Assembly: GCF_007859635.1 (NCBI RefSeq) | Contig: NZ_CP042306.1 | Coordinates: forward strand, 1,302,001 to 1,366,000 | Direction of reading: 5' to 3' | Length of the DNA stretch: 64,000 nt | Origin: Sphingomonas panacisoli | GTDB lineage: Bacteria > Pseudomonadota > Alphaproteobacteria > Sphingomonadales > Sphingomonadaceae | Shown: one piece after another, positions 8,490 through 19,726 of the stretch | How the letters are laid out: every line of letters begins with the position of its first letter | Position numbering within the stretch: position 1 is the first letter of the stretch | Notes under the pieces: generated by a model | What the model was told of the DNA's origin: nothing | What the model saw: the letters and a program-made list of their open reading frames with translations, nothing else | The model's database searches: none | Translations under genes and position numbers: made by a program

Positions 8490-10508
8490 ATGCCTAAACT
8501 CAAAGTAGACGGGATCGAAGTCGATGTCCCCGCCGGCGCCACGGTGCTCCAGGCGTGCGAGGCGGCTGGGAAGGAGATTCCGCGCTTCTGTTACCACGAA
8601 CGGCTGTCGATCGCCGGCAATTGCCGGATGTGCCTGGTCGAGGTGAAGCCAGGGCCGCCCAAGCCGCAGGCGTCGTGCGCGTTGCCGGCCGGCGACGGGC
8701 AGGAAATCTTCACCAATACGCCGATGGTCAAGAACGCCCGCGAGGGCGTGATGGAATTCCTGCTGATCAACCATCCGCTCGACTGCCCGATCTGCGACCA
8801 GGGCGGCGAGTGCGACTTGCAGGACCAGTCGGTCGCGTACGGCCGCGGCAATTCGCGCTACACCGAGAACAAGCGCGCGGTGACCGAGAAATATATGGGG
8901 CCGATCGTCAAGACCGTCATGACTCGGTGCATCCAGTGCACGCGTTGCATCCGGTTCGCCGAGGAAGTCGCGGGCGTGGAGGAGATCGGCGCGATCTATC
9001 GCGGCGAGGACATGCAAATCACGTCCTATCTCGAAAGCGCGGTGACGAGCGAATTGTCGGGCAATGTCGTGGATCTGTGTCCGGTCGGCGCGTTGACGTC
9101 GAAGCCCTATGCGTTCGAGGCGCGGCCGTGGGAGCTGAAGAAGACGCTGTCGATCGACGTGATGGACGCGGTCGGCACCAACATCCGGCTCGACAGCCGC
9201 GGGCGCCAGGTGCTGCGCGCGTTGCCTCGCGTCAATGACGACGTCAACGAAGAGTGGGCGAGCGACAAGACGCGCCACGCGGTCGATGGCCTCGTGCGGC
9301 GGCGGCTCGACCGGCCGTACGTGCGCAAGAACGGCAAACTGGTAGCGGCAAGCTGGGACGAAGCGTTCGCGGCGATCGCGGCGGTGAAGGCGGGCAAGAG
9401 CGTCGCGGCGGTGCACGGCGATATCGTCGATTGCGAGACGATCTTCGCGGCCAAGGCGCTGGTCAAGGCGATGGGCGGTTCGCTGATCGAGGGGCGCCAG
9501 ACCGGTGCGGACTATGACGTGTCGAACCTGGCCGCGGTCAATTTCAATACGACGATCGCCGGCGTCGAGCGCGCCGACGCGATCTTGCTGGTTGGCAGCA
9601 ACGTTCGCTGGGAAGCGCCGCTGGTCAATACGCGGATCAGAAAGGTGATCAAGAAAGGCGCGAAAGTCTTTGCAATCGGGCCGGAAACCGACCTGACCTA
9701 CAAGACAGAATGGCTGGGTGACGATCTGTCGCTGATCGGCAAGCTGCCTAAGGCGGCGGCGGAGGCGTTCAAGAACGCCAAGGCACCGATGGTGATCGTC
9801 GGTGGGCTCGCGGTGAAGCGTGCGCACGGGGCGGCGCTCAAGTTCGCCGATACGTTCAAGCTGATCCGCACGCTCGAGGACGGGACGGCGTGGAACGGCT
9901 TCAACGTCCTGCATTTCTCGGCCAGCCGGATGGGCGGACTCATGCTGGGTGCGGGCCAGCCGGGCGGGATCGCCGACATCTATGCCGCGGCGCCGAAGCT
10001 CGTGTTCCTGATGGGCGCCGATGAGGTCGATTTCACCAAGCTGACCAAGAGCTTCAAGGTCTATGTCGGCCATCACGGCGACAAGGGCGCAGCGGCGGCC
10101 GACGTCGTGCTGCCAGGCGCGAGCTATGCCGAGAAATCGGGCACCTATGTCAACCTCGAGGGCCGCGTGCAGCGTGGCGAGCGCGCCGTGTTCCCGCCGG
10201 GCGACGCGCGTGAGGATTGGACGATCCTCCGCGCGCTCAGCGAAACGCTGAAGGTGACGCTGCCGTTCGACAGCCTGGAGGAACTTCGCGCGCAAATGGC
10301 GCTCGACGCCCCGGCGCTCGGCCAACTCGGGCTCGCCAAATATGACTGGAATCCGCCCAAGCTCGACGCGAAGGCGGAGGGGACGATCACCGGCTATCCG
10401 ATCCAGGATTTCTACCTGACCAACGCGATCTGCCGCGCCAGCCCGACGATGCAGCAATGCTCGGCGGAGTTGATCCACGGCCAGTCGTTCGCGGAGGCCG
10501 CGGAATGA
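8490..10508 (+). CDS. nuoG: NADH-quinone oxidoreductase subunit G
   Basis: Large Fe-S subunit of the NADH arm. The N-terminal ferredoxin-like domain binds [2Fe-2S] through Cys34, Cys45, Cys48 and Cys63. It is followed by the His/Cys region [16 protein letters not shown] and a [4Fe-4S] ferredoxin region ([11 protein letters not shown] ... DLCPVGAL). The remainder is the molybdopterin-oxidoreductase-like domain with no cofactor role. The 672 residues are usual for alphaproteobacteria. nuoH starts four bases before its stop. Confidence 0.97.
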   Translation: MPKLKVDGIEVDVPAGATVLQACEAAGKEIPRFCYHERLSIAGNCRMCLVEVKPGPPKPQASCALPAGDGQEIFTNTPMVKNAREGVMEFLLINHPLDCPICDQGGECDLQDQSVAYGRGNSRYTENKRAVTEKYMGPIVKTVMTRCIQCTRCIRFAEEVAGVEEIGAIYRGEDMQITSYLESAVTSELSGNVVDLCPVGALTSKPYAFEARPWELKKTLSIDVMDAVGTNIRLDSRGRQVLRALPRVNDDVNEEWASDKTRHAVDGLVRRRLDRPYVRKNGKLVAASWDEAFAAIAAVKAGKSVAAVHGDIVDCETIFAAKALVKAMGGSLIEGRQTGADYDVSNLAAVNFNTTIAGVERADAILLVGSNVRWEAPLVNTRIRKVIKKGAKVFAIGPETDLTYKTEWLGDDLSLIGKLPKAAAEAFKNAKAPMVIVGGLAVKRAHGAALKFADTFKLIRTLEDGTAWNGFNVLHFSASRMGGLMLGAGQPGGIADIYAAAPKLVFLMGADEVDFTKLTKSFKVYVGHHGDKGAAAADVVLPGASYAEKSGTYVNLEGRVQRGERAVFPPGDAREDWTILRALSETLKVTLPFDSLEELRAQMALDAPALGQLGLAKYDWNPPKLDAKAEGTITGYPIQDFYLTNAICRASPTMQQCSAELIHGQSFAEAAE

Positions 10509-11557
10509 CCTCCTGGTTCACCTATCTCGGCCTCGACTATGGCTGGGCGTGGTTCATCGCCACGATCATCGACATCCTGGTCATCGCGTTGCCGCTGATG
10601 CTGGCGGTGGCGATGATCATCTATGCCGATCGCAAGATCTGGGCGGCGATGGCGTTGCGGCGCGGGCCGAACGTCGTCGGGCCGCTCGGCCTGCTGCAAT
10701 CGTTCGCGGACGGCTTGAAAGTCTTCCTCCAGGAAACGATCATCCCTTCGGCCGCGAACAAGGGCCTGTTCCTGATCGCGCCGATCATCACCTTCACCGT
10801 TGCGCTGATCGTGTGGGCCGTGGTGCCGTTCCAGGCGGGTGTGGTGCTTGCGAACATCAATGTCGGGCTGCTCTACGTGCTCGCGGCGTCGAGCCTCGGC
10901 GTGTACGGCATCATCATCGCCGGCTGGGCGTCGAACTCCAAATATCCGTTCTACTCGGCGCTGCGGGCCGCGGCGCAGATGGTCAGCTACGAAGTGTCGA
11001 TCGGCTTTGTGCTGATCTCGGTCGTGCTGTGGGCGGGGAGCTTCAACCTTTCGACCATCGTCGAGGCGCAGCGCGGCTATGCCTGGGGCTGGATCAACGG
11101 CAATTTCATCAATCCTTTGCTGTTCCCGATGGCGGTGGTGTTCTTCATCTCGTCGCTGGCCGAAACGCAACGCGCGCCGTTCGACCTGACCGAAGCGGAA
11201 AGCGAGCTCGTCGCGGGCTACCAGACCGAATATTCGTCGATGAGCTTCGCGCTCTACTGGCTCGGCGAATATGCCAACGTCATCCTGATGTGCGCGCTCA
11301 ACGCGGTGCTGTTCTGGGGCGGCTACCTGCCGCCGCTCAACGTCGGGTGGATGTATGCGGTGCCGGGGATCATCTGGCTGTTCGCCAAGATCCTGTTCTT
11401 CTTCTTCCTGTTCAGCTGGGTGAAGGCGACCGTCCCACGCTATCGCTACGACCAGCTGATGCGGTTGGGCTGGAAGATCTTCCTGCCGCTGTCGCTGATC
11501 TTCGTGTTTGTCGTGTCCGGCTACCTGATGTGGATGCGCGTAGGAATTCCGTCATGA
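10505..11557 (+). CDS. nuoH: NADH-quinone oxidoreductase subunit H
   Basis: Membrane subunit forming the heel of complex I and part of the quinone channel. The 350 residues have eight or more membrane helices and the signatures [19 protein letters not shown] and [20 protein letters not shown]. Start ATG 10505 overlaps nuoG; the stop overlaps nuoI by four bases. Confidence 0.97.
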   Translation: MTSWFTYLGLDYGWAWFIATIIDILVIALPLMLAVAMIIYADRKIWAAMALRRGPNVVGPLGLLQSFADGLKVFLQETIIPSAANKGLFLIAPIITFTVALIVWAVVPFQAGVVLANINVGLLYVLAASSLGVYGIIIAGWASNSKYPFYSALRAAAQMVSYEVSIGFVLISVVLWAGSFNLSTIVEAQRGYAWGWINGNFINPLLFPMAVVFFISSLAETQRAPFDLTEAESELVAGYQTEYSSMSFALYWLGEYANVILMCALNAVLFWGGYLPPLNVGWMYAVPGIIWLFAKILFFFFLFSWVKATVPRYRYDQLMRLGWKIFLPLSLIFVFVVSGYLMWMRVGIPS

Positions 11558-12039
11558 CCGTCGGTCAACTCATCAAGTCGTTCACGCTGTGGGAGTTCAT
11601 CAAAGCCCACTGGCTGACCTTGCGCTATTTCTTCAAGCCCAAGGCGACCATCAACTATCCGTTCGAGAAGAATCCGATCTCGCCCCGCTTCCGCGGCGAG
11701 CATGCGTTGCGCCGCTATCCCAACGGCGAGGAGCGCTGCATCGCGTGCAAGCTGTGCGAGGCGGTGTGCCCGGCGCTGGCGATCACGATCGAGGCCGAGC
11801 CGCGCGACGACGGCAGCCGCCGCACGACGCGTTACGACATCGACATGACGAAGTGCATCTATTGCGGCCTGTGCCAGGAAGCGTGCCCGGTCGATGCGAT
11901 CGTCGAGGGGCCGAACTTCGAATTTTCGACCGAAACGCGCGAGGAATTGATCTACGACAAGGCGAAGCTGCTCGACAATGGCGACCGCTGGGAACGCGCG
12001 ATCGCCGCGAACCTTGCCGCCGATGCACCCTACCGTTAA
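11554..12039 (+). CDS. nuoI: NADH-quinone oxidoreductase subunit I
   Basis: Double [4Fe-4S] ferredoxin subunit (clusters N6a and N6b) that passes electrons to NuoB. Two CxxCxxCxxxCP motifs are at Cys62-65-68-72 and Cys101-104-107-111. An N-terminal amphipathic stretch anchors it at the membrane arm. At 161 residues it has normal length, with the ATG overlapping the nuoH stop. Confidence 0.97.
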   Translation: MTVGQLIKSFTLWEFIKAHWLTLRYFFKPKATINYPFEKNPISPRFRGEHALRRYPNGEERCIACKLCEAVCPALAITIEAEPRDDGSRRTTRYDIDMTKCIYCGLCQEACPVDAIVEGPNFEFSTETREELIYDKAKLLDNGDRWERAIAANLAADAPYR

Positions 12040-12072
12040 TCGCGCTCCAACTTCCCGGGGACCCCTGATTCC

Positions 12073-12688
12073 GTGATCCAGGTCATTGCCTTCTACCTGT
12101 TCGCCGCGATGGTGCTGGCGTCCGGATTTTGCACGATCACGTCGCGCAATCCGGTGCATAGCGTGCTGTGGCTGATCATGGCGTTCTTCAACGCGGCAGG
12201 CCTGATGCTGCTATGCGGCGCCGAGTTCATCGCGATGCTGTTGGTGATCGTCTATGTCGGCGCGGTCGCCGTGCTGTTCCTGTTCGTGGTCATGATGCTC
12301 GACGTCGATTTCGCGACGATGCGCGCCGGGTTCGTGCGCTACGCGGCGATCGGTCTGGCGTTTGCGGTGGCACTGTCGCTCGAGATCATCGCCTATGCCG
12401 TGGGCGCGGTGAAGGTCGGCAACCTCCAGCTCGACCAGCGCATCGCGCCGACGCCGGACGCGATGCCCAATATTCAGGCGATCGGGCATCTACTCTATTC
12501 GCGGTATCTCTTTGTTTTCGAAGGCGCCGGGCTCGTCCTGCTCGTCGCGATGATCGGCGCGATCGTCCTTACCCACCGCGCGCGCGGCGGCGTAAAGGGT
12601 CAGAAGATCAGCCGCCAGGTCTCGCGCCGCCCGCAGGACGCGACGCGCAACCATGCAGCCGCCGGTCGGCCAGGGGGTGGAGCTGTGA
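12073..12688 (+). CDS. nuoJ: NADH-quinone oxidoreductase subunit J, reading frame open into nuoK
   Basis: Membrane subunit with five helices, core residues 1 to about 175, GTG start 12073 with GGGGA upstream. As sequenced, the frame has no stop before nuoK: it runs on to 12990 as one 305-codon frame. If one C at 12651-12652 is removed, the tail becomes ...[13 protein letters not shown] and ends at TGA 12686-12688, overlapping the nuoK GTG as expected for a tight operon. A one-base insertion is therefore the simplest reading. A true J-K fusion would have to place a cytoplasmic tail next to a helix expected to start in the periplasm. Confidence 0.85.
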
Positions 12689-12990
12689 TCGGGCTGACGC
12701 ATTATCTGGTGGTGGCGGCGATCCTGTTCGCGATGGGCGTGATGGGGCTGATCGCCAACCGCAAGAATTTGATCATCATGCTGATGGCGATCGAACTGAT
12801 CCTGCTCGCGGTGAACCTGAACCTCGTGGCGTTTTCGGCCTATCTGCACGACCTGGTGGGGCAGGTGTTCGCGATGTTCGTGCTGACCGTCGCGGCGGGC
12901 GAGGCGGCGATCGGGCTCGCCATCCTGGTCATCTATTTTCGCGGCCGGGGGACGATTTCGGTCGACGATCCCAGCCGGATGAAAGGGTGA
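12685..12990 (+). CDS. nuoK: NADH-quinone oxidoreductase subunit K
   Basis: Three-helix proton-channel-associated subunit, 101 residues, with the conserved membrane glutamates in [14 protein letters not shown] and [12 protein letters not shown]. Starts at GTG 12685 behind a purine-rich GGGGGTGGAG. In the sequence given it is in frame with nuoJ without a stop, but its own start region is intact, so it can still be made separately. Confidence 0.92.
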   Translation: MIGLTHYLVVAAILFAMGVMGLIANRKNLIIMLMAIELILLAVNLNLVAFSAYLHDLVGQVFAMFVLTVAAGEAAIGLAILVIYFRGRGTISVDDPSRMKG

Positions 12991-13003
12991 GCGTGACTAA
13001 TTC

Positions 13004-13086
13004 CGTCATGCCAGCGCAAGCTGGCATCTTTTGCGGCGCTTTCGTCGCGCCGTTGCCAGAGACCCCAGCTTTCGCTGGGGTGACGG
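13004..13086. repeat. REP-like palindrome pair (CCAGC-GCAA/GAAA-GCTGG type)
   Basis: Two inverted hairpins facing each other: CCAGCGCAAGCTGG at the left and CCCCAGCTTTCGCTGGGG at the right, bounded by CGTCAT and GTGACG. Same family as 39087-39159. It fills the nuoK-nuoL gap and ends 11 bases before the nuoL start codon. Confidence 0.8.
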
Positions 13087-13096
13087 GCATCGCGTC

Positions 13097-15166
13097 ATGA
13101 TCCAGCTCATCGTCTTCCTGCCGTTGTTGGCGGCGATCGTCGCTGGCCTCGGCAACCGCGCCATCGGCAACGTGCCGGCAAAGGCCGTCACGACGGCTGC
13201 GCTGTTCGTTTCGTGCGCGCTCAGTTGGCCGATCTTCATACACTATCTGAGCGGCGGCGATCCGTATTCGGTCCAACAGGTGTTTACCTGGATGAAATCG
13301 GGCGACCTCGACGTCGCTTGGGCGCTACGCGCCGACGCGCTGACCGCGGTAATGCTGGTAGTGATCACCAGCGTCTCGGCGCTCGTCCACCTCTACAGCT
13401 GGGGGTACATGGACGAGGACCCGGATCAGCCGCGCTTCTTCGCCTATCTCTCGCTCTTCACCTTCGCGATGCTGATGCTGGTGACGGCCAACAACCTGGT
13501 CCAGATGTTCTTCGGCTGGGAGGGCGTCGGGCTCGCCAGCTATCTGCTGATCGGCTTCTGGTTCAAGAAACCGAGTGCCAATGCCGCCGCGATCAAGGCG
13601 TTCGTCGTCAACCGTGTCGGCGACCTCGGCTTCATGCTCGGCATTTTCGGGACGTTCCTGGTGTTCGGCACCGTCTCGATCCCCGAAATCCTGGCGAACG
13701 CGCCGCACATGGCCGGATCGACGATCGGCTTCCTCGGTCACCGTTTCGACACGATGACGGTGTTGTGCCTGTGCCTGTTCGTCGGCGCGATGGGCAAGTC
13801 GGCGCAGCTCGGCCTGCACACCTGGTTGCCCGACGCGATGGAGGGCCCGACGCCGGTCTCCGCGCTGATCCACGCCGCGACGATGGTGACCGCGGGTGTG
13901 TTTATGGTGTGCCGCCTGTCGCCGATGTTCGAGACGAGCGAGGTCGCGCTGAACTTCGTCGTGACGATCGGGGCCGCGACGTGCCTGTTCGCCGCGACGA
14001 TCGGCACCTGCCAGAACGACATCAAACGTGTGATCGCCTATTCGACCTGTTCGCAGCTCGGCTACATGTTCTTCGCGGCGGGCAGCGGCGCGTACGGCGC
14101 GGCGATGTTCCACCTGTTCACGCACGCTTTCTTCAAAGCGTTGCTGTTCCTCGGCGCCGGCTCGGTGATCCATGCGATGCACCACGAGCAGGACATGCGG
14201 TTCTACGGCGGCCTGCGGAAAGAGATCCCGATCACGTTCTGGGCGATGCTGCTCGGCACCTTGGCGATCACCGGCGTCGGGATTGCGGGCGTATTCGGGT
14301 TCGCCGGTTTCTATTCGAAGGACGCGATCCTCGAACTGGCCTTCGCTTCCGGCCGCGGTTCCGGCGCGTTCGTCGTCGGCGTGCTCGCGGCGTTGCTGAC
14401 CAGCTTCTATTCGTGGCGCCTGATGTTCCTGACGTTCTGGGGCAAGCCGCGCTGGGCGCAGTCGGAGCATATCCAGCACGCGCTGCACGATGCGCATGGT
14501 CATGGGCATGACCATCACGACAGCGAAGCGGGATCGACCGCGAGCACGAGTGCGCACGAGGATGAGCGCGCGCCGGACGCGGCGCATCTGCCGACCGGCA
14601 CCGGGGCCTATCATCCGCACGAAAGCCCGCTGTCGATGCTGATCCCGCTGATCCTGCTCAGCATTGGGGCGGTGTTCGCGGGTTTCGTGTTCCACGGCGC
14701 GTTCGTCGATCCGACCGCGGGCGAGACCTATTGGCGCGGCGCGATCGCGTTCAACGAGCATCTTTATCACGCCTCGCACGAGGTGCCGGAACTGGTGAAG
14801 CTGTCGGCGACGATCGTGATGCTGCTCGGTTTCGCCGGTGCGTGGATGGCGTATATCTGGCGGACCGACATTCCGGCGCGCTTCACGAAGACGTTCTACG
14901 TCATCTACGATTTCGTATTCCACAAATGGTATTTCGACGAGCTCTATAACCTGCTGTTCGTCCGCCCGGCGTTCGCGTTCGGACGCTTGTTCTGGAAGGC
15001 GGGCGACGAGGGGACGATCGATCGCTTCGGTCCCAACGGCTCGGCCTGGGTCGTCGCGTTCGGCAGCCGCGTCGCGGGCCGCCTGCAATCGGGATATGTC
15101 TACACCTATGCCTTCGTCATGCTGATCGGCCTGACCGCCGCGGTTACCTGGGCGATCGCGCGATGA
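13097..15166 (+). CDS. nuoL: NADH-quinone oxidoreductase subunit L
   Basis: Distal antiporter-like proton pump subunit of the membrane arm, 689 residues with many helices and the signatures [16 protein letters not shown] and [25 protein letters not shown] hydrophilic loop near residues 455-513 holds about twelve histidines ([10 protein letters not shown]). The start ATG 13097 is chosen because the longer open frame is a translated REP element. nuoM overlaps the stop by four bases. Confidence 0.96.
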   Translation: MIQLIVFLPLLAAIVAGLGNRAIGNVPAKAVTTAALFVSCALSWPIFIHYLSGGDPYSVQQVFTWMKSGDLDVAWALRADALTAVMLVVITSVSALVHLYSWGYMDEDPDQPRFFAYLSLFTFAMLMLVTANNLVQMFFGWEGVGLASYLLIGFWFKKPSANAAAIKAFVVNRVGDLGFMLGIFGTFLVFGTVSIPEILANAPHMAGSTIGFLGHRFDTMTVLCLCLFVGAMGKSAQLGLHTWLPDAMEGPTPVSALIHAATMVTAGVFMVCRLSPMFETSEVALNFVVTIGAATCLFAATIGTCQNDIKRVIAYSTCSQLGYMFFAAGSGAYGAAMFHLFTHAFFKALLFLGAGSVIHAMHHEQDMRFYGGLRKEIPITFWAMLLGTLAITGVGIAGVFGFAGFYSKDAILELAFASGRGSGAFVVGVLAALLTSFYSWRLMFLTFWGKPRWAQSEHIQHALHDAHGHGHDHHDSEAGSTASTSAHEDERAPDAAHLPTGTGAYHPHESPLSMLIPLILLSIGAVFAGFVFHGAFVDPTAGETYWRGAIAFNEHLYHASHEVPELVKLSATIVMLLGFAGAWMAYIWRTDIPARFTKTFYVIYDFVFHKWYFDELYNLLFVRPAFAFGRLFWKAGDEGTIDRFGPNGSAWVVAFGSRVAGRLQSGYVYTYAFVMLIGLTAAVTWAIAR

Positions 15167-16686
15167 GCGGCTTCCCGATCCTGAGCCTGATGCTGGCGGT
15201 GCCGGCGATTGCGGCCGTCGCGTGCCTTTTTGTCAGCGCGAACAATGCGCGCTGGCTCGCGCTGGCAGCGACCTTGATCGACCTGGCGCTGGGCGCCGTG
15301 CTGTGGAGCCAGTTCCAGATCGGCGGGCCGCAATGGCAGTTCGTCGAGAATGTCGCGCTGGTGCCCGGCGTGTTCAACTGGTCGCTCGGCATCGACGGCT
15401 TCGCGCTGCTGCTCATTGAACTGTCGGTGTTCCTGATGCCGATCTGCATCGGCGCGAGCTGGACCTCGATCGAGAAGCGCGTGCCCGAGTACATGGCCGC
15501 GTTCCTGCTGACCGAAGTGCTGATGATCGGTACCTTCGCCGCGCAGGACCTGTTCCTGTTCTACATCTTCTTCGAAGGCGGCCTGATCCCGATGTTCCTG
15601 ATCATCGGCATCTGGGGCGGCGCGAACCGGATCTACGCGAGCTACAAGTTCTTCCTCTACACCCTGCTCGGCTCGCTGCTGATGCTGGTCGCGATGCTGT
15701 GGATGGTGAACGAGGCGGGGACGACGTACATCCCGACGCTCCTCAACCACGACTTCCCGGTCCATGCGCAGACGTGGCTGTGGCTGGCGTTCTTCGCATC
15801 GTTCGCGGTGAAGATGCCGATGTGGCCGGTCCATACCTGGCTGCCCGACGCGCACGTCCAGGCACCGACCGCCGGGTCGGTGATCCTGGCCGGCGTGCTG
15901 CTGAAGCTCGGCGGTTACGGCTTCCTGCGCTTCTCGGTGCCGATGTTCCCCGAAGCCTCGTCGAGCCTCGTCTGGCTGGTGTTCGGCCTGTCCGCGGTGG
16001 CGGTGATTTACACCAGCCTTGTCGCGCTCGTGCAGTCCGACATGAAGAAGCTGATCGCCTATTCGTCGGTCGCGCACATGGCGATCGTGACGATCGGCCT
16101 GTTCTGCTTCAATCGACAGGGCATCGAAGGCGGCATGATGGTGATGCTGGGCCACGGCCTGGTGTCGGGGGCGTTGTTCCTGTGCGTCGGCGTGATCTAT
16201 GATCGGCTGCATACGCGTGAGATCGACCGTTACGGCGGGCTAGCGATCAACATGCCGCGTTATGCGACCCTGTTCATGCTATTCACGATGGCGTCGGTCG
16301 GCTTGCCGGGGACGAGCAACTTCGTCGGCGAATTCCTGAGCCTGGCCGGCACGTACAAGGTATCGACCACGATCACCTTGCTGTGCACCACCGGCATCAT
16401 CCTGGGCGCCGCCTACATGCTGTATCTCTATCGCCGCGTCGTGTTCGGAGACCTGACAAAGGACGACGTCCGCGCGATGCCCGACCTCAACGCCCGTGAA
16501 ATCTGGCTGCTCGCGCCGATCGCCGCGGCGGTGCTGTGGATGGGCATCTACCCAGAAAGCTTCCTCGCGCCGATGCGCGGCGACGTGAAGATCCTGCTCG
16601 ACCGGATCGACCGCGCCGAGCCGAAGGGCGATGCCGCCCCGACGCCGGGCAAGGCGATCCCCGCCAAGACGGCGGAGGCGAAGTGA
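15163..16686 (+). CDS. nuoM: NADH-quinone oxidoreductase subunit M
   Basis: Antiporter-like proton pump subunit, 507 residues. Signatures include [18 protein letters not shown], with the conserved membrane glutamate, and [21 protein letters not shown] short Ala/Pro/Lys tail ends the protein. ATG 15163 overlaps the nuoL stop; the stop shares an A with the nuoN ATG. Confidence 0.97.
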   Translation: MSGFPILSLMLAVPAIAAVACLFVSANNARWLALAATLIDLALGAVLWSQFQIGGPQWQFVENVALVPGVFNWSLGIDGFALLLIELSVFLMPICIGASWTSIEKRVPEYMAAFLLTEVLMIGTFAAQDLFLFYIFFEGGLIPMFLIIGIWGGANRIYASYKFFLYTLLGSLLMLVAMLWMVNEAGTTYIPTLLNHDFPVHAQTWLWLAFFASFAVKMPMWPVHTWLPDAHVQAPTAGSVILAGVLLKLGGYGFLRFSVPMFPEASSSLVWLVFGLSAVAVIYTSLVALVQSDMKKLIAYSSVAHMAIVTIGLFCFNRQGIEGGMMVMLGHGLVSGALFLCVGVIYDRLHTREIDRYGGLAINMPRYATLFMLFTMASVGLPGTSNFVGEFLSLAGTYKVSTTITLLCTTGIILGAAYMLYLYRRVVFGDLTKDDVRAMPDLNAREIWLLAPIAAAVLWMGIYPESFLAPMRGDVKILLDRIDRAEPKGDAAPTPGKAIPAKTAEAK

Positions 16687-18134
16687 TGGACTGGAACACC
16701 TCCCTCCAGGCGACGATGCCCGAACTCGTCCTGTCGATCGGCTCGCTGGCGCTGATGCTGGTCGCCGCATGGGGCGGGCAACGCTCGACCAAGATGGTCA
16801 GCTGGACCGCGGTCGCGGTGCTGATCGGCGCCGGAATCGCGCTCGCCGGCCCGGCTTCTTATGCCGGTGAAGTCTTCGGCGGTCTCTACCGCGCCGACGC
16901 CTTCGCCGCATTCGCCAAGGTGCTGATCTATGCTGCCGCGGCGGTGTCGATTCTCGTCGCGCCGCGCTTCTTCGCGCATGGCGACGGTGACGCGCTGCAC
17001 CCCGAATATCCAGTCCTGATCCTGCTCGCCTCGGCGGGCATGGGGATGATGGTGTCGGCTGGCGACATGCTGACGCTCTACGTTGGGCTCGAGCTCAACA
17101 GCTTGGCCGCCTATGTGCTCGCCAGCTTCATGCGCCGCGATCAGCGATCGGCGGAAGCGGGCCTGAAGTATTTCGTCCTCGGCGCGCTGGCGTCGGGCAT
17201 CCTGCTTTACGGCATCAGTCTGGTGTATGGCTTCAGCGGCACGACGCTCTTCACCGGCATCGCGTCGGCCTATGGCGCCAGCAAGTCGCTCGGGCTGACC
17301 TTCGGTCTGGTATTCGTCTTCGCCGGTCTCGCGTTCAAGATGTCGGCGGTGCCGTTCCACATGTGGACACCCGACGTCTACGAAGGCGCGCCGACCCCGG
17401 TGACGACGTTCTTTGCCTCTGCCCCCAAGGTCGCGGCGGTGGCGCTGGGTGTGCGCGTCGCGATCGAGGCGATGGGCCCGGCGGTCGCCGAGTGGCGCCA
17501 GATCGTGTTCTTCGCCAGCCTGGCGTCGATCATCTTCGGATCGGTCGCGGCGATCGGGCAGAACAACGTCAAGCGGCTGCTCGCTTATTCGTCGATCAGC
17601 AATGTCGGCTTCATGCTGGTGGGTCTTGCCGCCGGGACACCCGCGGGTGTCGCGTCGGTGCTGCTGTACCTCGCCATCTACATCGCGATGACGGTCGGCG
17701 CGTTCCTGGTCGTGCTCCAGATGCGCGACGCCAATGGAAACGCGGTCGAGAGCATCGACAGCCTGTCGGGCCTGTCGGAAACGCAGCCGGGACTGGCCGC
17801 GGCGATGATCATCTTCATGTTCTCGCTCGCCGGCATCCCGCCGTTGCTCGGCTTCTTCGCGAAGTTGGCGGTGTTCAACGCGGCGGTGCAGGCCGGGCTG
17901 CTGCCGTTCGCGGTGGCAGGCTTCGTCGGGTCGGTGATCGGCGCCTTCTATTACCTCCGTCTGATCAAGGTGATGTATTTCGACGCTCCGGCGCCGGCGT
18001 TCCAGCGTAGCCGGGACAGCGCGGTCGAATATGCGGTGATGGCGGTGCTCGCCTTGTTCATCTCGCCGGTCGGCTGGCTTGCGTTGCGCCCGTTGGGCGT
18101 GTGGTCGGCGGCGGCCGCGAAGGCGCTGTTCTGA
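16686..18134 (+). CDS. nuoN: NADH-quinone oxidoreductase subunit N
   Basis: Third antiporter-like subunit, 482 residues ([19 protein letters not shown]...). Signatures are ELNSLAAYVLASF, PFHMWTPDVYEGAPTPVTTF and the lysine in GLAFKMSAVPFH. ATG 16686 is one base inside the nuoM stop codon; the frame is open further upstream only as a nuoM shadow. The end overlaps birA. Confidence 0.97.
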   Translation: MDWNTSLQATMPELVLSIGSLALMLVAAWGGQRSTKMVSWTAVAVLIGAGIALAGPASYAGEVFGGLYRADAFAAFAKVLIYAAAAVSILVAPRFFAHGDGDALHPEYPVLILLASAGMGMMVSAGDMLTLYVGLELNSLAAYVLASFMRRDQRSAEAGLKYFVLGALASGILLYGISLVYGFSGTTLFTGIASAYGASKSLGLTFGLVFVFAGLAFKMSAVPFHMWTPDVYEGAPTPVTTFFASAPKVAAVALGVRVAIEAMGPAVAEWRQIVFFASLASIIFGSVAAIGQNNVKRLLAYSSISNVGFMLVGLAAGTPAGVASVLLYLAIYIAMTVGAFLVVLQMRDANGNAVESIDSLSGLSETQPGLAAAMIIFMFSLAGIPPLLGFFAKLAVFNAAVQAGLLPFAVAGFVGSVIGAFYYLRLIKVMYFDAPAPAFQRSRDSAVEYAVMAVLALFISPVGWLALRPLGVWSAAAAKALF

Positions 18135-18850
18135 GCCCCAGATTCGACGCACGTATCCGCACGGTCGCCGAGACCGGATCGACCAATGCCGACATGATCG
18201 CGCTTGCCGCGACCGGGCTGGAGGAGGGCGTGTGGCTACGCGCCGAGCGCCAGACCGAAGGCCGCGGGCGGCAGGGCAGGGCGTGGGTATCGCCGCCGGG
18301 TAATTTGTACGCCTCGACGATCGTTCGTGTTCGTCCCAGCGATCCGCCCCCTGCGACGCTGGCGCTTGTGGTGGCGGTGGCGCTGGAGGAAGCGGTCGGC
18401 GCATATCTGCCCGGCAAGGCGACGCTCAAATGGCCCAACGACCTGCTGATCGACGGCGCCAAGCTGTCGGGCGTGCTGTTGGAGCGCGCCGGGAGCGCGG
18501 TGGTGATCGGCGTCGGCGTCAATCTGGCGCATCATCCGACCGATACCGATCGCGTTGCGACCAGCTTGGCCGCGCACAACGTCGCGATAGATCCGGCAGA
18601 TTTCATCGAAACGCTCGCCGAAGCGTTTGCGCGCTGGGTCGAGCGTTGGCGCGGCGAAGGGATCGACGTCGTCCGCCGCCGCTGGGTTGCCTGCGCGCAT
18701 CCGGCCGGCACGCCGCTCACCGCGCGCTTGCCCGACGGATCGACCGTCGACGGTCTCTTCGAGGGACTGGATGCCGAAGGCGCTCTCATCCTTCGCTTGG
18801 CGGACGGCACGCGGCGTGTCATTCACGCCGGCGACGTGTTCCTGCTCTAA
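18101..18850 (+). CDS. birA: Biotin--[acetyl-CoA-carboxylase] ligase
   Basis: Joins biotin to the biotin carboxyl carrier protein through biotinyl-AMP. The catalytic motif [19 protein letters not shown], the KWPNDLL motif and a C-terminal SH3-like domain ([19 protein letters not shown]) are present. No N-terminal helix-turn-helix is found, so it is the enzyme-only form, not a repressor. GTG 18101 overlaps nuoN by 34 bases; a shorter start near 18131 is possible. Placement after nuoN matches other sphingomonads. Confidence 0.92.
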   Translation: MVGGGREGAVLSPRFDARIRTVAETGSTNADMIALAATGLEEGVWLRAERQTEGRGRQGRAWVSPPGNLYASTIVRVRPSDPPPATLALVVAVALEEAVGAYLPGKATLKWPNDLLIDGAKLSGVLLERAGSAVVIGVGVNLAHHPTDTDRVATSLAAHNVAIDPADFIETLAEAFARWVERWRGEGIDVVRRRWVACAHPAGTPLTARLPDGSTVDGLFEGLDAEGALILRLADGTRRVIHAGDVFLL

Positions 18851-18863
18851 CGAGGCAAAACCA

Positions 18864-19640
18864 ATGCTGCTCGCGATCGATGCCGGCAACACCAATGTCG
18901 TTTTCGCGCTGCTCGACGGGCGCGAAGTCAAAGGTCGCTGGCGCATCGCCACCGATCCGCGTCGGACGGCGGACGAATATGCGGTGTGGCTCAGCCAATT
19001 GCTCAGCCTCGAAGGATATCAGCGGTCCGACGTCACGGGCGTCATCATCTCGACCGTCGTGCCGCGCGCGACGCACAATCTCGAATGGCTGTCTGCCAAG
19101 TATTTTGACCAGACGCCACTGATCGCCGGCCAGAAGGGCGCCGAATGGGGCATGGCGATCGACGTACAGGAGCCGCAGAGCCTCGGCGCCGATCGCGCGG
19201 TCAACGCGATCGCGGCGCACGCGCTGCACGAAGGCGACCTGATCGTGATCGATTTCGGCACCGCGACGACGGTCGATTGGATCGATTATCGCGGCGCGTA
19301 CAAGGGCGGGATCATCGCGCCGGGGATCAACCTGTCGCTCGACGCTTTGGTCGCCGCCGCCGCAAAGCTACCGCGCATCGCGATCGAGGCGCCGACCGAT
19401 CCGACCGTGATCGGCCGCGACACGGTCAGCCAGATGCAGATCGGCATCTATTGGGGCTATATCGCCATGATCGAGGGGCTGGTCGCGCGGATGAAGGCCG
19501 AGGTGGGCCGTCCGGTAACCGTGATCACGACCGGCGGGCTGGCGGTTCTTTTCGAGAAGAACACCCCCATATTCGATTCGATCGAGCCAGATCTGACGAT
19601 TCAGGGACTCGCGATGATGTGGGAACGCGCCCACGCCTAG
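18864..19640 (+). CDS. coaX: Type III pantothenate kinase
   Basis: First step of coenzyme A synthesis, phosphorylating pantothenate with ATP. The 258-residue protein has the acetate-kinase-superfamily phosphate motif [15 protein letters not shown] at the N-terminus, [23 protein letters not shown] and [10 protein letters not shown]. Start ATG 18864 follows CGAGG and lies 13 bases after birA. Confidence 0.95.
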   Translation: MLLAIDAGNTNVVFALLDGREVKGRWRIATDPRRTADEYAVWLSQLLSLEGYQRSDVTGVIISTVVPRATHNLEWLSAKYFDQTPLIAGQKGAEWGMAIDVQEPQSLGADRAVNAIAAHALHEGDLIVIDFGTATTVDWIDYRGAYKGGIIAPGINLSLDALVAAAAKLPRIAIEAPTDPTVIGRDTVSQMQIGIYWGYIAMIEGLVARMKAEVGRPVTVITTGGLAVLFEKNTPIFDSIEPDLTIQGLAMMWERAHA

Positions 19641-19641
19641 C

Positions 19642-19725
19642 CGTCGCCCCGGCGAAGGCCGGGGCCGCTGGCGGCAAGCGCGACCTATCAAAACAAGGTG
19701 ATCCCGGCCTTCGCCGGGATGACGG
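19642..19725. repeat. REP-like palindrome pair (CCCCGGCGAAGGCCGGGG type)
   Basis: Left hairpin CCCCGGCGAAGGCCGGGG and right hairpin ATCCCGGCCTTCGCCGGGAT, bounded by CGTCG and GATGACGG. Same family as 49431-49505. It ends one base before the rnj start codon, so the rnj ribosome-binding region lies inside the element. Confidence 0.8.
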
Positions 19726-19726
19726 A

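Noticed and set aside
7647..10478. 943-codon open frame on the minus strand opposite nuoG and the exported paralogues
   Set aside because: It is the antisense shadow of high-GC genes; the translation is Arg/His/Asp-rich low-complexity sequence with no domain, while nuoG on the other strand is unmistakable.
12073..12990. Genuine NuoJK fusion protein
   Set aside because: The nuoK start and its purine-rich leader are intact, one base removed restores the usual NuoJ end, and membrane topology argues against a fusion. Kept only as a question for resequencing.
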